Assembly: GCA_947359465.1 (NCBI GenBank)
Contig: OX375872.1
Location: 79,467,641 to 79,531,640 of the forward strand
Direction of reading: 5' to 3'
DNA: 64,000 nucleotides
Source of the DNA: Metellina segmentata
Taxonomy: Eukaryota; Arthropoda; Arachnida; Araneae; Tetragnathidae
Under the pieces are notes generated by a model. The model was given only the letters and a program-made list of their open reading frames with translations. It had not been told where the DNA came from and did not search any database. The position numbers were made by a program, and so were the translations under genes. This document shows positions 11,657 through 22,539 of this stretch, piece by piece (position 1 is the stretch's first letter; every line of letters starts with the position of its first letter).

Positions 11657-11848
11657 CCCTCCTGGTGGTTGTCACGACGAGAAATCTCGCTATTAGAAAA
11701 AACTAACAAGATCTTAATGGACAAGATATCTCTTCATTGGGAGAAAAACTGAAAAAATTGGAAATACCTTGATGGCGAGATATCTCGTTATTAGCAAAAT
11801 TGGTCAGATCTTGATGAACGAGATGTCTTGTCGAAACCACTTGGAGGG
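11657..11848. mobile_element. piggyBac-like MITE with GAGATATCTC core
   Basis: Starts CCCTCCTGGTGGTTGTCACGACGAG and ends (inverted) CCCTCCAAGTGGTTTCGACAAG, a clear terminal inverted repeat of about 25 bp. The interior has CGAGATATCTCGTTATTAGCAAAA and TCAGATCTTGATGAACGAGAT. The flanks, TTAG and TATA, are one or two changes from TTAA. Confidence 0.65.
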
Positions 11849-11849
11849 T

Positions 11850-12934
11850 ATATAAAACTAACATAACAGTGAAAATAGTAGACAGATATTTAGTGAGGAC
11901 ATAAATTCTAAGATGCCCAGTTCCAAGTTAAAGATATATTTTAACACAGTCAATCAGAAAAATGCAAGCTAATGTAAGAGTTGACTTTAAATGCAAAAGA
12001 TGAAGAAAAAGGAGTGTGGTTTGTGTTCATTTGTTCATTCAATTCTAATTATGATAACAAACTTTGAGTGACGAATTTAATGTTAAAAATATCTTTAATG
12101 AAAAGTGAGTAATCTCTACATATTCGTCGTTGAATTGTTGGTTAAAATAAAATTATTTTGCTTGTAATAAGGTTTTTAGTAACTTAAAATTGAAGTATCA
12201 GCTTTTATATCATAAATAAATTCGAATAAATGCTAAAATAGAAAAATCAGAGCATCTCCAAGAGCTATCGAAACAAGACTGAAATATAAATTATGGAAAT
12301 TTGTTTATGAGTGTGGTAATAGTTTTATTAGGGTGTTAATACTACACCTTAAACAATAGAAATTAATACAAAAATTTCCATCTTAGCTAGCACCACAGCA
12401 ACATACTTCGTCTCACTGTTTACTTTTTACAAATGCAACTTGAGGTTCCATATGTGCAAATAATATTAAAACGCTAAACTACGTAATATATTATTCATTA
12501 GTTTACATTAGAATATCTATTATTAAAAGACAATGTGTGGGATTTCTGTGCCTGTGGAGTCCACAGAAGAAACTACTGGATGTAGTCTTGAAATTTTCCA
12601 TGGGGTTTCAGCTAAATCCAACTGTACGAGTTAAAGCACAAAGTACTGATTTGTTAACTTGTCAACTAATTAAAAACACTGGTTTTTCATAGAGAATGTT
12701 TCCTTTAAAATGAAAATTCAGCTATTTTAAAAATATATTTCTGAGTATGCACTATGCAGAGTACGCAATATAGGTATAGAGCATGTTCCACATTTCATAC
12801 AGGCGTGCTTTTACAGAAGAGAGAGAGAGAGAGAGAGAAGTGTGTGTAGTTTTTAAGTCAAGTTAAATTTAACAGAAAACTAGAATTTAACATTCGCAAA
12901 CAAGCGTCTTTTATAGTAAGTCATGCAATAAAAA
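11850..12934. other. AT-rich spacer with a (GA)n run
   Basis: No gene seen. A (GA)n run lies at about 12819-12838. Confidence 0.4.
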
Positions 12935-13985
12935 TATTTTGGAGGTATTTCTTATAGTATAATTGGCTTTTTAAATGAGACTAATAGACACATTTCAATG
13001 TCTATCACATTTATCGATTAAATTAGTCTAATGAGACCAAATATAAGTTTCAAATATTTTTAATCAGACTGTAATAAGGCCCAGAGATCTTATCACAAAA
13101 TAGTACTTAAAATAGGAACTTAAAATAGGAATCTAAAAAAAAAACGTACGAAATTTAATCCTGGCTACGACCATTCACAAATATTCGCATCCTAATCGTC
13201 CCCGAATAGTTGGTGCTTTTTCAAGTAAGTGACACATTTCATTGCTTATCGCATTTAACTATTAAATTATCCAAGTGAGACCAAATATAAAAATGGTTTT
13301 AGTCGGTAACAAAGCCTAGACATTAATTATTTGTTTCAACAGAGCTTTCTTGCCGAAATATAATCCTGGCTACGCTACTGATTGCGACCATACACGAACA
13401 TTCATCTTCATCGTCCTGAAAACACCCAGTACTCTTATTAGTTAATGATATTCTTAAAATCGCTTATCAAAGTTATCAATTAAACTATACTAGAAACCAA
13501 ATACAAGAGGTTTTTAGTCGCATCAAAATAAAGCTCAGATATTTATTTGTCACAAAAGTGTACTTATATATTTATTTCTTACACCAGAGCCTCCTCAGAA
13601 ATGCAATTCTAGCTATGCAACTGATTGCGGCCTTACACGGATATTCATCTTCATCGATACCGAAAATATCCAGTTCTGTTTATAAGTTAAAGATACTCAT
13701 TTTATTGCTTTTCACATTTATCAATTAAATTGTACTAGAATCCAAATATAAGAACATTTTTAGTCACACCATAACAAAGCTTAAGTATTTATTTCTCACA
13801 AAAAAATTTACAGGTATTTAATTTTTCCAAGAGGGCACCTCCGAAATGTAATTCTGGTTACACTACTGATTGCGACCCTACACAAATATTCATCCTCATC
13901 AATCCCGAAAATATCCCCTCAGTACTCTTATAAGTTAATAAGACTCATTTCATTGCTGATCGCTTCTATCGATTAACTTATCCTG
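12935..13985. repeat. Tandem array, about 205-245 bp units, four to five copies
   Basis: Landmarks CTGGCTACG-TACTGATTGCGACC-TACAC recur at 13161, 13366, 13609 and 13854. Each unit also carries CATTTCATTGCT-ATCGC-TTTATC-ATTAAA, AGA-ACCAAATATAAG and TATTTATTTCTCACAAAA. The first unit is more diverged. Confidence 0.8.
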
Positions 13986-14390
13986 GCCGTAGATGCAACT
14001 GTGTAACAAAAACGCTTCTTTGAGGGAATCGTGTTCATCACACTAAAAGCACCAAAGAACAAGACCGGTGAAAGGAAATTTCATTTTCGCCGAAGTACCA
14101 CCGCCCGATGAAGTTGAAACGAAACTCGATTTTGAAACGGGGAAGTAATTAAGAAAGCGGTTTCGTGTCGACAAACGACCAACGCTGCGATTAAAGGGCG
14201 AAGGGTCTCAAGGTAAGAACTCAAAAAGCGCGTGGCTTCTGTGGAGTGGTCATGCGAACTTCTGGACATTGTCACGCAGGCCACTTTAAGTAATGACTAT
14301 ATTTCGGACCTGCACTGTGGCAGAGAGCGTGCTCTCTCATACCCAATTGTGTGTGTGGTTTTTATTCTTCACCAGCTTCGACGCTTTTCT

Positions 14391-15275
14391 CAGAATATTG
14401 ATAGGTCACCCTACCTAAAGGATTCTCTATTATTTAAATGCCAGTGTTTCCTTGACTGGCATACTCTAAGTAGGATCCTATTGAAAAGGAAGTCCGTTCG
14501 TTTAATTCACTGAGCCTTTCACGGCCTTTCTTTCATTTGACATGAAATCAATTTTCTTTGAGAGTCGGACTTTGGGTAATGGTGTTAAATATGGAATATA
14601 ATCTGCTAAAGGACCAATACGCCTCTCTCAGAATATTATTGGATGACCCTACGAAATGGATCTCTATTGTTTAATGGTGTTAAGTATGGATTGAAATCTG
14701 CAAACGGACAAGGCTTGGAGGCCTTTTTTAGAATATTGATGTTCACCCTACGTAAAAGATTCCCTATTGTTTAAATGGCGCTAAGTATGAAATATATTTT
14801 GCAAAAGGGACAAGGCTTCGTCTTTTATAGAAAATATTGATGGCTGACCCTACCTAAAGGGTTCTTTAATATATAAATGCCAGTAATTGCTCGACCGGCA
14901 TACTCTAAGTAGGATCCTATTGAAAAGGAATTCCGTTCGTTTAATACACCGAGGCTATGACTTTAAATCGCCTTTATTTCATTTGACATAAAATTAGTTT
15001 CTTTTGAAAGAGTCAGAAATTTCTCAATGTTGTTAAATATGGTATATAATCGGCAAAACAGCGAGGCTTCGATGGCTTTCAGAATATTGATGGATCACCC
15101 TATATAAAGAATTCTCTATAATATAAATATCAGTATTTCCTCTACGGGCATACGCTAAGTAGAATTTATAGCATTCCTATTGTAAAGGAATTTCATTCAT
15201 TTAATTCACCGAGGCTACGACTTCAAATCGCCTTTCTTCAGTTTGAAATGGAGTTCCTTTGAGAGTCGGATTTAA
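14391..15275. repeat. Tandem array with long (~240 bp) and short (~100 bp) units
   Basis: CAGAATATTGATGG-TCACCCTACCTAAAGGATTCTCTATTATTTAAATG recurs at about 14391, 14628, 14733, 14833 and 15081. The long units add GGCATACTCTAAGTAGGATCCTATTGAAAAGGAATTCCGTTCGTTTAAT and CATTTGACAT-AAAT; the short ones lack that inner part, as from an internal deletion. Confidence 0.8.
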
Positions 15276-15281
15276 TGTGGA

Positions 15282-15925
15282 TGGATAAATGATCGCAAGG
15301 TAAATTTAAATGATCACAGGGCGTCTGTCTCATAATCCAACCAGACACATAACTATAAATGATCGCAAGACAAATTTAAATGATCATTGATTTCTGCGTT
15401 TCATAACAAAATCAGATAGACCTCTAAATGATGGCAAGGCAAATTAAAATTTTAATTATCCCTAGGCGTCTGACTCATAAATCTCACCTTACAGACCTCT
15501 AAAGGATCACAAGGCAAATTTAAATGATCACAGAGTGTCTTCTCATAATTCAACCAAACACAGAGCTCTAAATAATGACAAGGCAAATTCAAATTATCAC
15601 AGAGTCGGTGTCTCATAATCCAACCAAAGAGAAATCTAAATGAAGGCAAAGCAAATTCAAATTTAAATTATCGCAAGGTATCTGAATCAATCCCACCAGG
15701 CATACCACTCATTGATGACAAATCATTACAAGGCGACAGACTCACAATCCTACCAGACAGGCCTCTAAATGATCACAAGGCAAATTTAAGTGATCACAGA
15801 GAGTATCTCATAATCCAACTCGACACAGGAATCTAAATGACCGCAAGGCAAATTTAAGTGATCAGCGTATGTGCCTCATAATCCAACCAGATACCGACCT
15901 CTAAATGATCGCAAGGCCTAAGCAA
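15282..15925. repeat. Minisatellite, about ten units of 60-70 bp
   Basis: Unit CTAAATGATCGCAAGGCAAATTTAAATGATCACAGAGTGTCT-TCTCATAATCCAACCAGACACAGAC repeats with single-base and length changes. Confidence 0.85.
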
Positions 15926-15939
15926 TATCTGCTGGAGAC

Positions 15940-16555
15940 CTGCTTGGGTCGACACGGCTCCCCAACACCCTATTACAATCCACTCGACGCGGAGAAATTT
16001 CGCTGATCTACTTATACAAACACGGACTCGGCCCCCCTGCGTTTCGTGAATAATAACCTCTATTATTGGTGTTCGGAGAAGTAATCCGAAGTTAAAGTAA
16101 GAGGAAAAAGCGCAGGGAGGGAGAGGATGTTCAATCGTTATTCTGGGGTAATCGTATGCGTAATAGCTTCGGTATACAAAAGTGGCAGAGGCCCAATCTC
16201 GTGCGAGTGGGGATCAATTAAGGAGGCTGTCAGCGCTTTCATTAGGCACCGACATGCTAAATAGATGGAAATGACAGCCTTTCGGATCCGAGGCTCGCCA
16301 TTTTTTCCCGCCTACCTCCCCCTCGGGTGCCGTAATCTCATAGAAACACGCGAGCGATTTCTCATTCCCCTCTCGCACCGGAACATCGACCCGGGCGCCG
16401 TTTTTTAGGCGCTTGACCGAGTCGTTCCGACAGTGCTCCGGAATGAGATTAAAAATGTTTCTGTGTGTGGCGGACAATAACTCATGCAAACAAAGGGACG
16501 CGGTATTGAAAAAATCCACGAGGAGGCTTTCATATATCGATGCCTGGATGCTTCG
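15940..16555. other. Moderately GC-rich region, no gene recognised
   Basis: A 101-codon minus-strand frame (16214-16519) is open but carries no motif I recognise. The GC content is higher than in the flanks, so a chance frame is likely; a small exon cannot be excluded. Confidence 0.3.
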
Positions 16556-16559
16556 CTAA

Positions 16560-16905
16560 TATTAAAACAAGAGGAAATTTCTCACTTATTAAAGGTTGTG
16601 CAGGGACGGATTTGTTCTCGAAAGTGACCGTCTTTCGCTGTGAATGAAAGTGCTTCCGATGGTCTACCCTAGAGTCGCTTTCCTTTCACTAAGATCTGCA
16701 TCGCACTGACATCTCAGCATCGTAAAAGGTTTGCCCGCTTTTACCTTTATCAAACCACTTTCCAAGAGAAGATTTCTCAATTATTTAAGAGGTTGTTAAA
16801 GGACGGATGTTCCCGACAGTGACCGTCTTTGACTATGAATAATAGTTCTTTCGACGAACTACCGTTGAGTTACGTTCCTTTGTTATGTTAATGGACTAAG
16901 AATCT
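16560..16905. repeat. Two-copy tandem duplication, period about 195 bp
   Basis: Both copies contain AAGAG-AAATTTCTCA-TTATT, GTTGT--AGGGACGGAT-TGTTC, GTGACCGTCTTTG-CT-TGAAT and a GAGT-CGTTCCTTT block (16565-16700 and 16760-16900). Confidence 0.75.
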
Positions 16906-17214
16906 AGCAAAAGGTGCGAAATGCAGGATGCATAGTATTGCACAGTTTAAAAATAGACAGCCAAGGTGAGACTTAAAAGTTTATTAAAATGTAAACTTTA
17001 CAGATAAAATAGCAACTCATAAGAGAACATACAAATATCCAGTATTTGGATCTGGGGGAACAGAATATAAACTAACTTCGTTTATATGTATAGCTCTGAC
17101 CAAATTAAATGGGCATTTCATATGCAAATCTAGCCTGATTTGCATATAAGATTTGCTACCTTTAAACAGTTGAAAGAACAGGAGAATATCCAACACTTTC
17201 AATAGGATCTGCTT

Positions 17215-17450
17215 CGGGTAGGTAGTTAAGACGCACTGGAACAAAACAATGGGTTATTGGCGACGGTCCGGGATCAATACTGAAGTGAAAGATGCTTGGA
17301 CAACACCTCGTAATTTTAAACCACGGTCAGATGATGAGATCAACACCTATGTTGGCACCCCGCTCTATAAACTTCCACACCCCACCAATGTGAGGACATT
17401 TGAGGCCATGAAAAATTTAGCATGCAACAGCCCCTACTCTTCTGACCGTC
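17215..17450 (-). repeat. tRNA-derived SINE, head incomplete
   Basis: Minus-strand tail (GGTAGGTAGTTAAGACGCACTGG) through body to GCAACAGCCCC. The tRNA-like head is lost at the MITE-like duplication that follows. Confidence 0.85.
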
Positions 17451-17499
17451 TCCGTCATAAAAAAAAATCTAGCCACTGTCTGACCAAGTTTGAGAACCA

Positions 17500-18250
17500 T
17501 TGCTCAGGATGGGCAGTGAGGCATTGTTGCCTATGGAGGTCTCGTGCTGACCTGACCTTACACCATTTTCACCCAAACTAGAAATGTACTTTGAGAGTAC
17601 GAAATCTTCATGCCTGAGGAAGATATGACCAATCCTAGTAATGACAAGATATCTCGTCATCAAAATCTTGACAATTTTTTATGATGGTGTCAAGATCGAT
17701 TTGGTCAGTTTTTTTTTTCTGTTGTTGTCGTGCGGGCCATATATGGCCCAATTGGGGGTGCCATTGCCCCAGAGGGTAGTTTTTCTTCTACAATGACGAA
17801 ATAACTCGTCCATCAATTTCTGGTACGTTTTCCTGATGAGGAGGTACCTTGTTGAGACAGCCACAAGGAGGAATTAAGAACCAAAACGCCGACCGCGGCC
17901 ATGAGAACAGCAACTCAAAATGGGCAGTAAGGCATTGTTGCCTAGGGAGGTCTCATGGCCGTGCAACTGATGTTATCAACACCATTTTCACCAAAACTAG
18001 AAACGTACTTTGAGAGTACGAAATCTTTATGCCTGAGGAAGATATGACTGATTCTGGTAATGACAAGATATATCGTCCCACCATCTTCGCAATTTTTTTT
18101 GAAGATGAGATAAAGATCGATCTGGTCAATTTTTGTTCTCATGACGAGGTAACTTGTCCAATTTCTGATAGGTTTTACTAATGACGAGGTACCTCGTCGA
18201 GACAACCACCAGAAGGGTTAAAGAACCAAAACACTGACCACGGCATGACA
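17500..18250. repeat. Tandem duplication (~400 bp) carrying two piggyBac-like MITE copies
   Basis: Unit 1 (17500-17910) and unit 2 (17911-18250) share GGGCAGTAAGGCATTGTTGCCTA-GGAGGTCTC, CTTTGAGAGTACGAAATCTT-ATGCCTGAGGAAGATATGAC, AATGACAAGATAT-TCGTC and GACGAGGTACCTCGTCGAGACAACCACCAGAAGGGTTAA. The last is the MITE terminus abutting TTAA. Unit 1 has an extra segment near 17710-17785 with the perfect palindrome GGGCCATATATGGCCC. Confidence 0.75.
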
Positions 18251-18286
18251 GGGACAAGACACTTATAATTGTTTCATTAAATAAGT

Positions 18287-18607
18287 GCTGCGGTAGACCA
18301 GTTTGAGCAACAGCGGATTAGGAACCGGAGGGTTGGTAGTTCCAAACTGGATCCAGTTAACGACCCGTCGTATACACGGGGGCTGCTGCACGTTTAAACT
18401 GTCGTGGCCTCAAAAATCTTAATGTTGACGATGACGTGGTGTAGAAGTTTGGAGAGTGCGTCGCCAGCTCAGATATTGTTCTCGTCATCTGCCCGTGGTT
18501 CAAAAATACGAGGCGTTGTAGTTGGATCTTTCCCTTGGGGAGTGATCCCGGATCGTTGCCAATTGCTCTTTGTGTTGCTCCAATGCGACGTTAATTAACT
18601 ACTTACC
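18287..18607 (+). repeat. tRNA-derived SINE, near full length
   Basis: tRNA-like head (GCGGTAGACCAGTTTGAGCAACAG, GGTTGGTAGTTCCAAACTGG, both decayed), body and the GACGTTAATTAACTACTTACC tail. An old copy. Confidence 0.85.
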
Positions 18608-18619
18608 TCTTAAAAAACC

Positions 18620-19914
18620 TTTTCGGCAGTGCCCTTAAAAGATACCCAAACCCCAAATTTCGAAAAAAAAAAAATTCTAAAAGTGTTTTTTGGTTTATTG
18701 GATAAAACGATGCATTAGATATTTAAGAACAAATGGACAAAATTTCAGAGTCGAAGAAAAGTGCTACCACCTGCTTTTTAACTTTTATTTGACCTTCCAA
18801 CTACATAATCGACTGCCAACCATTAGCTTCGTTTTCCGTTTATGCAATATTATATCATAGTGTATCTACCGATGATTATTCCAAACATTTTAAATAGCCT
18901 TAAGGTGTAGACTCCTGGTTTTTCTATCAATCGGCGGAAACTAAATGACAAAATCCAGGTCCTCATGTAAAACACGTGGTGACGCCATTGAAGGAAACAG
19001 ATTGAAAAAATAACGCTAAATTTCGTAGCATGCGTATCACTACAAAAAGGCTCGTTTACAGAAGAAAAAAAAACAGCTATAGAAAAAAGAATGCGTGGTT
19101 TATACAGTGGTGGTTTATTTTAAAATAGTACTGATCCAAAAAAATAATTTTTTTTTCAGTTCATTAAACAAGAAATGTATAATTTTTCAGTGAATTATCA
19201 CAAATCACTCACTTGTCATCAGAGATAAAACTAGCTTTTAAAAAATATATACGAGTTTACGGTAAAAACTCTTGTTTTGATAAGAGTCTCAATGTAATAG
19301 AAATTACTAAAAAAATAGTACTTGCAAAATGTAAGTTGTTTTCGTTAACTTCTGTAGTATTTTGTACTTAAAATGCGATTATCTCAAAATCAGTTCTTTG
19401 CAATTTTGCCAAAGTTCAAAGTACTAAGGTTTTTTGATGTATGCATTTAGAGTTAAACTGTTAACATTTTTTAGGTCTTGAATAACTGTTTAACATACAC
19501 AGGGAGAGCTTTTTTTATAAATAGTTCAGAAATTTTTTTTATAATTTAATAAACATAAAAAATTGGAAATTTATATTGAAATTTAACGTATAATGAGTAA
19601 AATATTCTTTTTATGAAAACTCGTAAATAAATTTTTTTTAATCTCTCTCTAAGTCTTTTACATATACTATAACAATATTGTAAAAATTTATTTCATTCAA
19701 AAATATGGAAAATTGACAGAGGAGTAGGGTTTATAAAAAGTGTGTATTTCGGCTTAAAAAAAACATATTAAAATCGTATTATAAAATATAATTGCAAATA
19801 AATGCTAATTTATTTATTGATTATTTATTTAAAATATGTGCTTAATCATCACTAAAAAAATTGTTTATGTAAAATGAATAATAAGAATTTTGTATTTTTC
19901 CTTACGGGTCTCCC
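18620..19914. other. Very AT-rich spacer; nothing recognised
   Basis: Poly-A and poly-T runs with no coding or repeat signal that I can support. Confidence 0.4.
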
Positions 19915-20091
19915 TTAATTAATTTTGAACCAAGATCAGATGAAGAGAACAACCCCTTCTTCCAAGCCAACATGGAGACATTTGAGACCACGACTGATTT
20001 AACGCACACCAGCCCCCGTGAACGCGACAGTCTCGAAGTGGACCGAGCTTCTAACTCCGGTTGTTAATCTGTCGCTCCTCCAAGTGGGCTC
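19915..20091 (-). repeat. tRNA-derived SINE, tail missing
   Basis: Body (TTTTGAACCAAGATCAGATG) to a decayed tRNA-like head ending CTCCAAGTGGGCT. Confidence 0.8.
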
Positions 20092-20219
20092 TTTTAAATG
20101 ATAGCGGTATGCATTGTATCCAGATGAATTCCAGCTTCGTTAGTATCGCATATCTACAGTTCAATGCATATGTATTAACCACTCACATGCCTTCCCAGCT
20201 GCTGTATGGCTTTGTTACC

Positions 20220-20840
20220 CGCGAAGACGGACCAGATCTCGCGCTTAATGGGCCACGCAGCGGAAGCGTAATCGACTGTTTAATGCTCGGTTAACGGCGG
20301 GCCCGAGGTGTCCCATCGAGTCTTCGGTTGGGTTCTGATGCCCGGACTTCAGACGCTGCCTGCCGCTTGATCCGGCGCTTAATTGGCACGCGTCGCCCGC
20401 CGCCATGCCACGCAGCGGCGGCATAATTGTCTGTTCAATGCTCGGCAATAAACACTCGAGCAGCGATCCGGCGAGGCCATTTAATTGGCGCCCTACCCGA
20501 CACGAGAGGAGCGACCGCTTACGGGTTTCCGGCGCTCGCGTGCCCCACCGCGGGGGTCGCGCTGCTCCCGGAGTCGCGATTCGAGGGCCTGGTTCAACGC
20601 TCGGCCCTGTCGGCTCTTTTGGATGGAGGCCAGGTAGGCAAGAGATTTCGGTTCGAGCCGAATGGCAGGGCCTTGTTTCGTATTGATCCGAGTGCGGGCT
20701 CTTTCGTGGGATGATGACGTCACCCAGGTGCCTGAGGCCCGAACATGTGGCGTCGACAGATTCCTGACGTATCTCCCTTTCCCATTCATCAACTCCGGCC
20801 TTCCTCGCGATTGTTACTTCGTGGCAGCCACCATGCACCT
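20220..20840. promoter_or_regulatory. CpG-rich island with repeated TTAATTGG-bearing units
   Basis: High-GC block with many CpGs in AT-rich DNA. It holds a diverged internal repeat: GCCACGCAGCGG--GC-TAAT-G-CTGTT-AATGCTCGG at 20252 and 20407, and GATC-GGCGC-TTAAT-GGC at 20236, 20370 and 20464. TTAATTGG is a homeodomain-type core, and TGACGTCA at 20716-20723 is a perfect CRE. Long overlapping frames on both strands (199 codons minus, 93-149 plus) look like a GC effect. The island may be an enhancer or an orphan promoter. Confidence 0.35.
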
Positions 20841-21147
20841 CCAATCATGGGACGCTGCCTCCCTCCTTCGGGTTGGGGAAACACCTCCGAAATATCTCCA
20901 CTCCTCTCACCTCAGTGGAGGGATGCAATCATGCAACCGATGAAGTGGGCCTTTTCTTGCGAATGCGCTAAATGCTTTTTTCTGTTCAATCCGTCTGTTT
21001 CCTTTGACACAGGCGTGCAGTTTTTCCCTTCTGACCATTATGTGTTTATCGATTCCCGAGGAAACTCTTTCATCCTTTTTGAAGGGCACTATGCTAAAAA
21101 GTTTTTCAAAGCAAACTTAATGGGTCTATCGCCTTACATCAGAGAAG

Positions 21148-21453
21148 GTATTGAATTAACGTCACACTGGAGCAACACACCGGGCTATTGGTGACGGTTC
21201 CAGATAGACCCTCGACGGGAAAGGTCCGAGGACGACACCACGTAATTTTGAATCGCAGTCAAATGACGAGGTCGCACCTGAGCTGGCACTCCACTCTCAA
21301 TATTTCCACACCACGCCTACGTGAGGACACTTAAGGCCACGGCAGATTTAACGTTCACTAGACCCTTTTGTATATGACTGTCTGGTTGGATTCGAACTCG
21401 CCACCCTTCGGTTGCTAGTCCGTTACTCTACCAACTGGGCTACCATGGCCACC
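21148..21453 (-). repeat. tRNA-derived SINE, full length
   Basis: The clearest complete old copy: tail ATTGAATTAACGTCACACTGG, body, and a head with B-box GAGTTCGAATCC and A-box TAGCCCAGTTGGTAGAG on the minus strand. Confidence 0.9.
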
Positions 21454-21736
21454 TTATAATAAAAAAAACAATGTCAAGTAAATAGACGTACACACAAAGA
21501 AAGGTTTTACTGACACATGAGATGAACAGATACACCAAGGGAGCAATCGAACAGGTGTACCTCACGGATGGTGAAACGATGAAAATTGGGTTTATTTATT
21601 TCATTTCAACGGTATAGTTTTTAACTTTTGACGAATGACGCAAATAATTTCAAGTGAAAAGTGAAAAAATGGTTTCTAATAGGCACTTTGGAGCAATAAG
21701 AGTAGGTAATTAATATATCTTTTTTTGTAAATCAAT

Positions 21737-21768
<32 letters not shown>

Positions 21769-22530
21769 CCTACCCATCTTTTGTCAGATCTGTCAAGAAA
21801 TATAGTATAGTGTTTGGTGTGTCATTGTATTCTTTTTAATCTTTGATGGATCTTTTAGTAGCAGTAGTAATAACAAGTACATTTCCCCCCCCCATATTTC
21901 GTATAGACTATTTTGTATTGCTACATTCATACTATCTGACTTTCTGGTTATCTGAGAAGATCTTGGTTCATATTTCCTCGCATTATTCATAGAGGAACAG
22001 TCATAAAGTAGAGTAGAGCAACCTTGCTCACTTTACTTTAATATTTTTATCTGTCGAAGATCATGTGACGAAAATTAGTAGTAATGTGACCCTTAGACTA
22101 CTTTCGTAGGATGGAGGGAATCTAACATGCATATGGTTCAACGGGAAAAGACGCCCATCCATTGATTGATCACCTGATTGGTCCATTGATTGATTACACA
22201 GGTCTGCAAATTTTCAGTGAACAAATATTTTTTGCAAAGTAGCAACTAACTTTTAAGTTTTTTGGTATGCTAATTTCAAATATGTCATTCGTTTTTGTCC
22301 ATCACTTAGCAGTTTTTTGAAAATTGCGTTTGAAAATTTAAAAAAATAATGCTTTATATACCATGTAAATACATTTCTAAGAAGTAAAACAAAGTAATAA
22401 GTAAGAAATTTTTGGTGAAAAATTATTTTAATACTCACATATATATTTAGAATCCGCATTACTGAGTCGTTTACTGTCATTAGTACAAAAGCATATGATT
22501 CTGGATATTCAGCAATGGCCGCATAAAGTC
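21454..22530. other. Spacer with a (CA)n run
   Basis: No gene seen. A (CA)n run lies at about 21736-21765. Confidence 0.4.
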
Positions 22531-22539
22531 AAGTTTCTA

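Noticed and set aside
16214..16519. 101-codon minus-strand frame
   Set aside because: Moderately GC-rich region, no domain recognised; kept only as a note in the region entry.
20245..20844. 199-codon minus-strand open frame
   Set aside because: It lies in a CpG-rich island where several overlapping frames are open on both strands; composition is Pro/Arg/Gly-rich with no domain.
21350..21453. Possible tRNA gene on the minus strand
   Set aside because: A- and B-box-like sequences are present but the fold lacks a matched acceptor stem and is joined to the SINE body.
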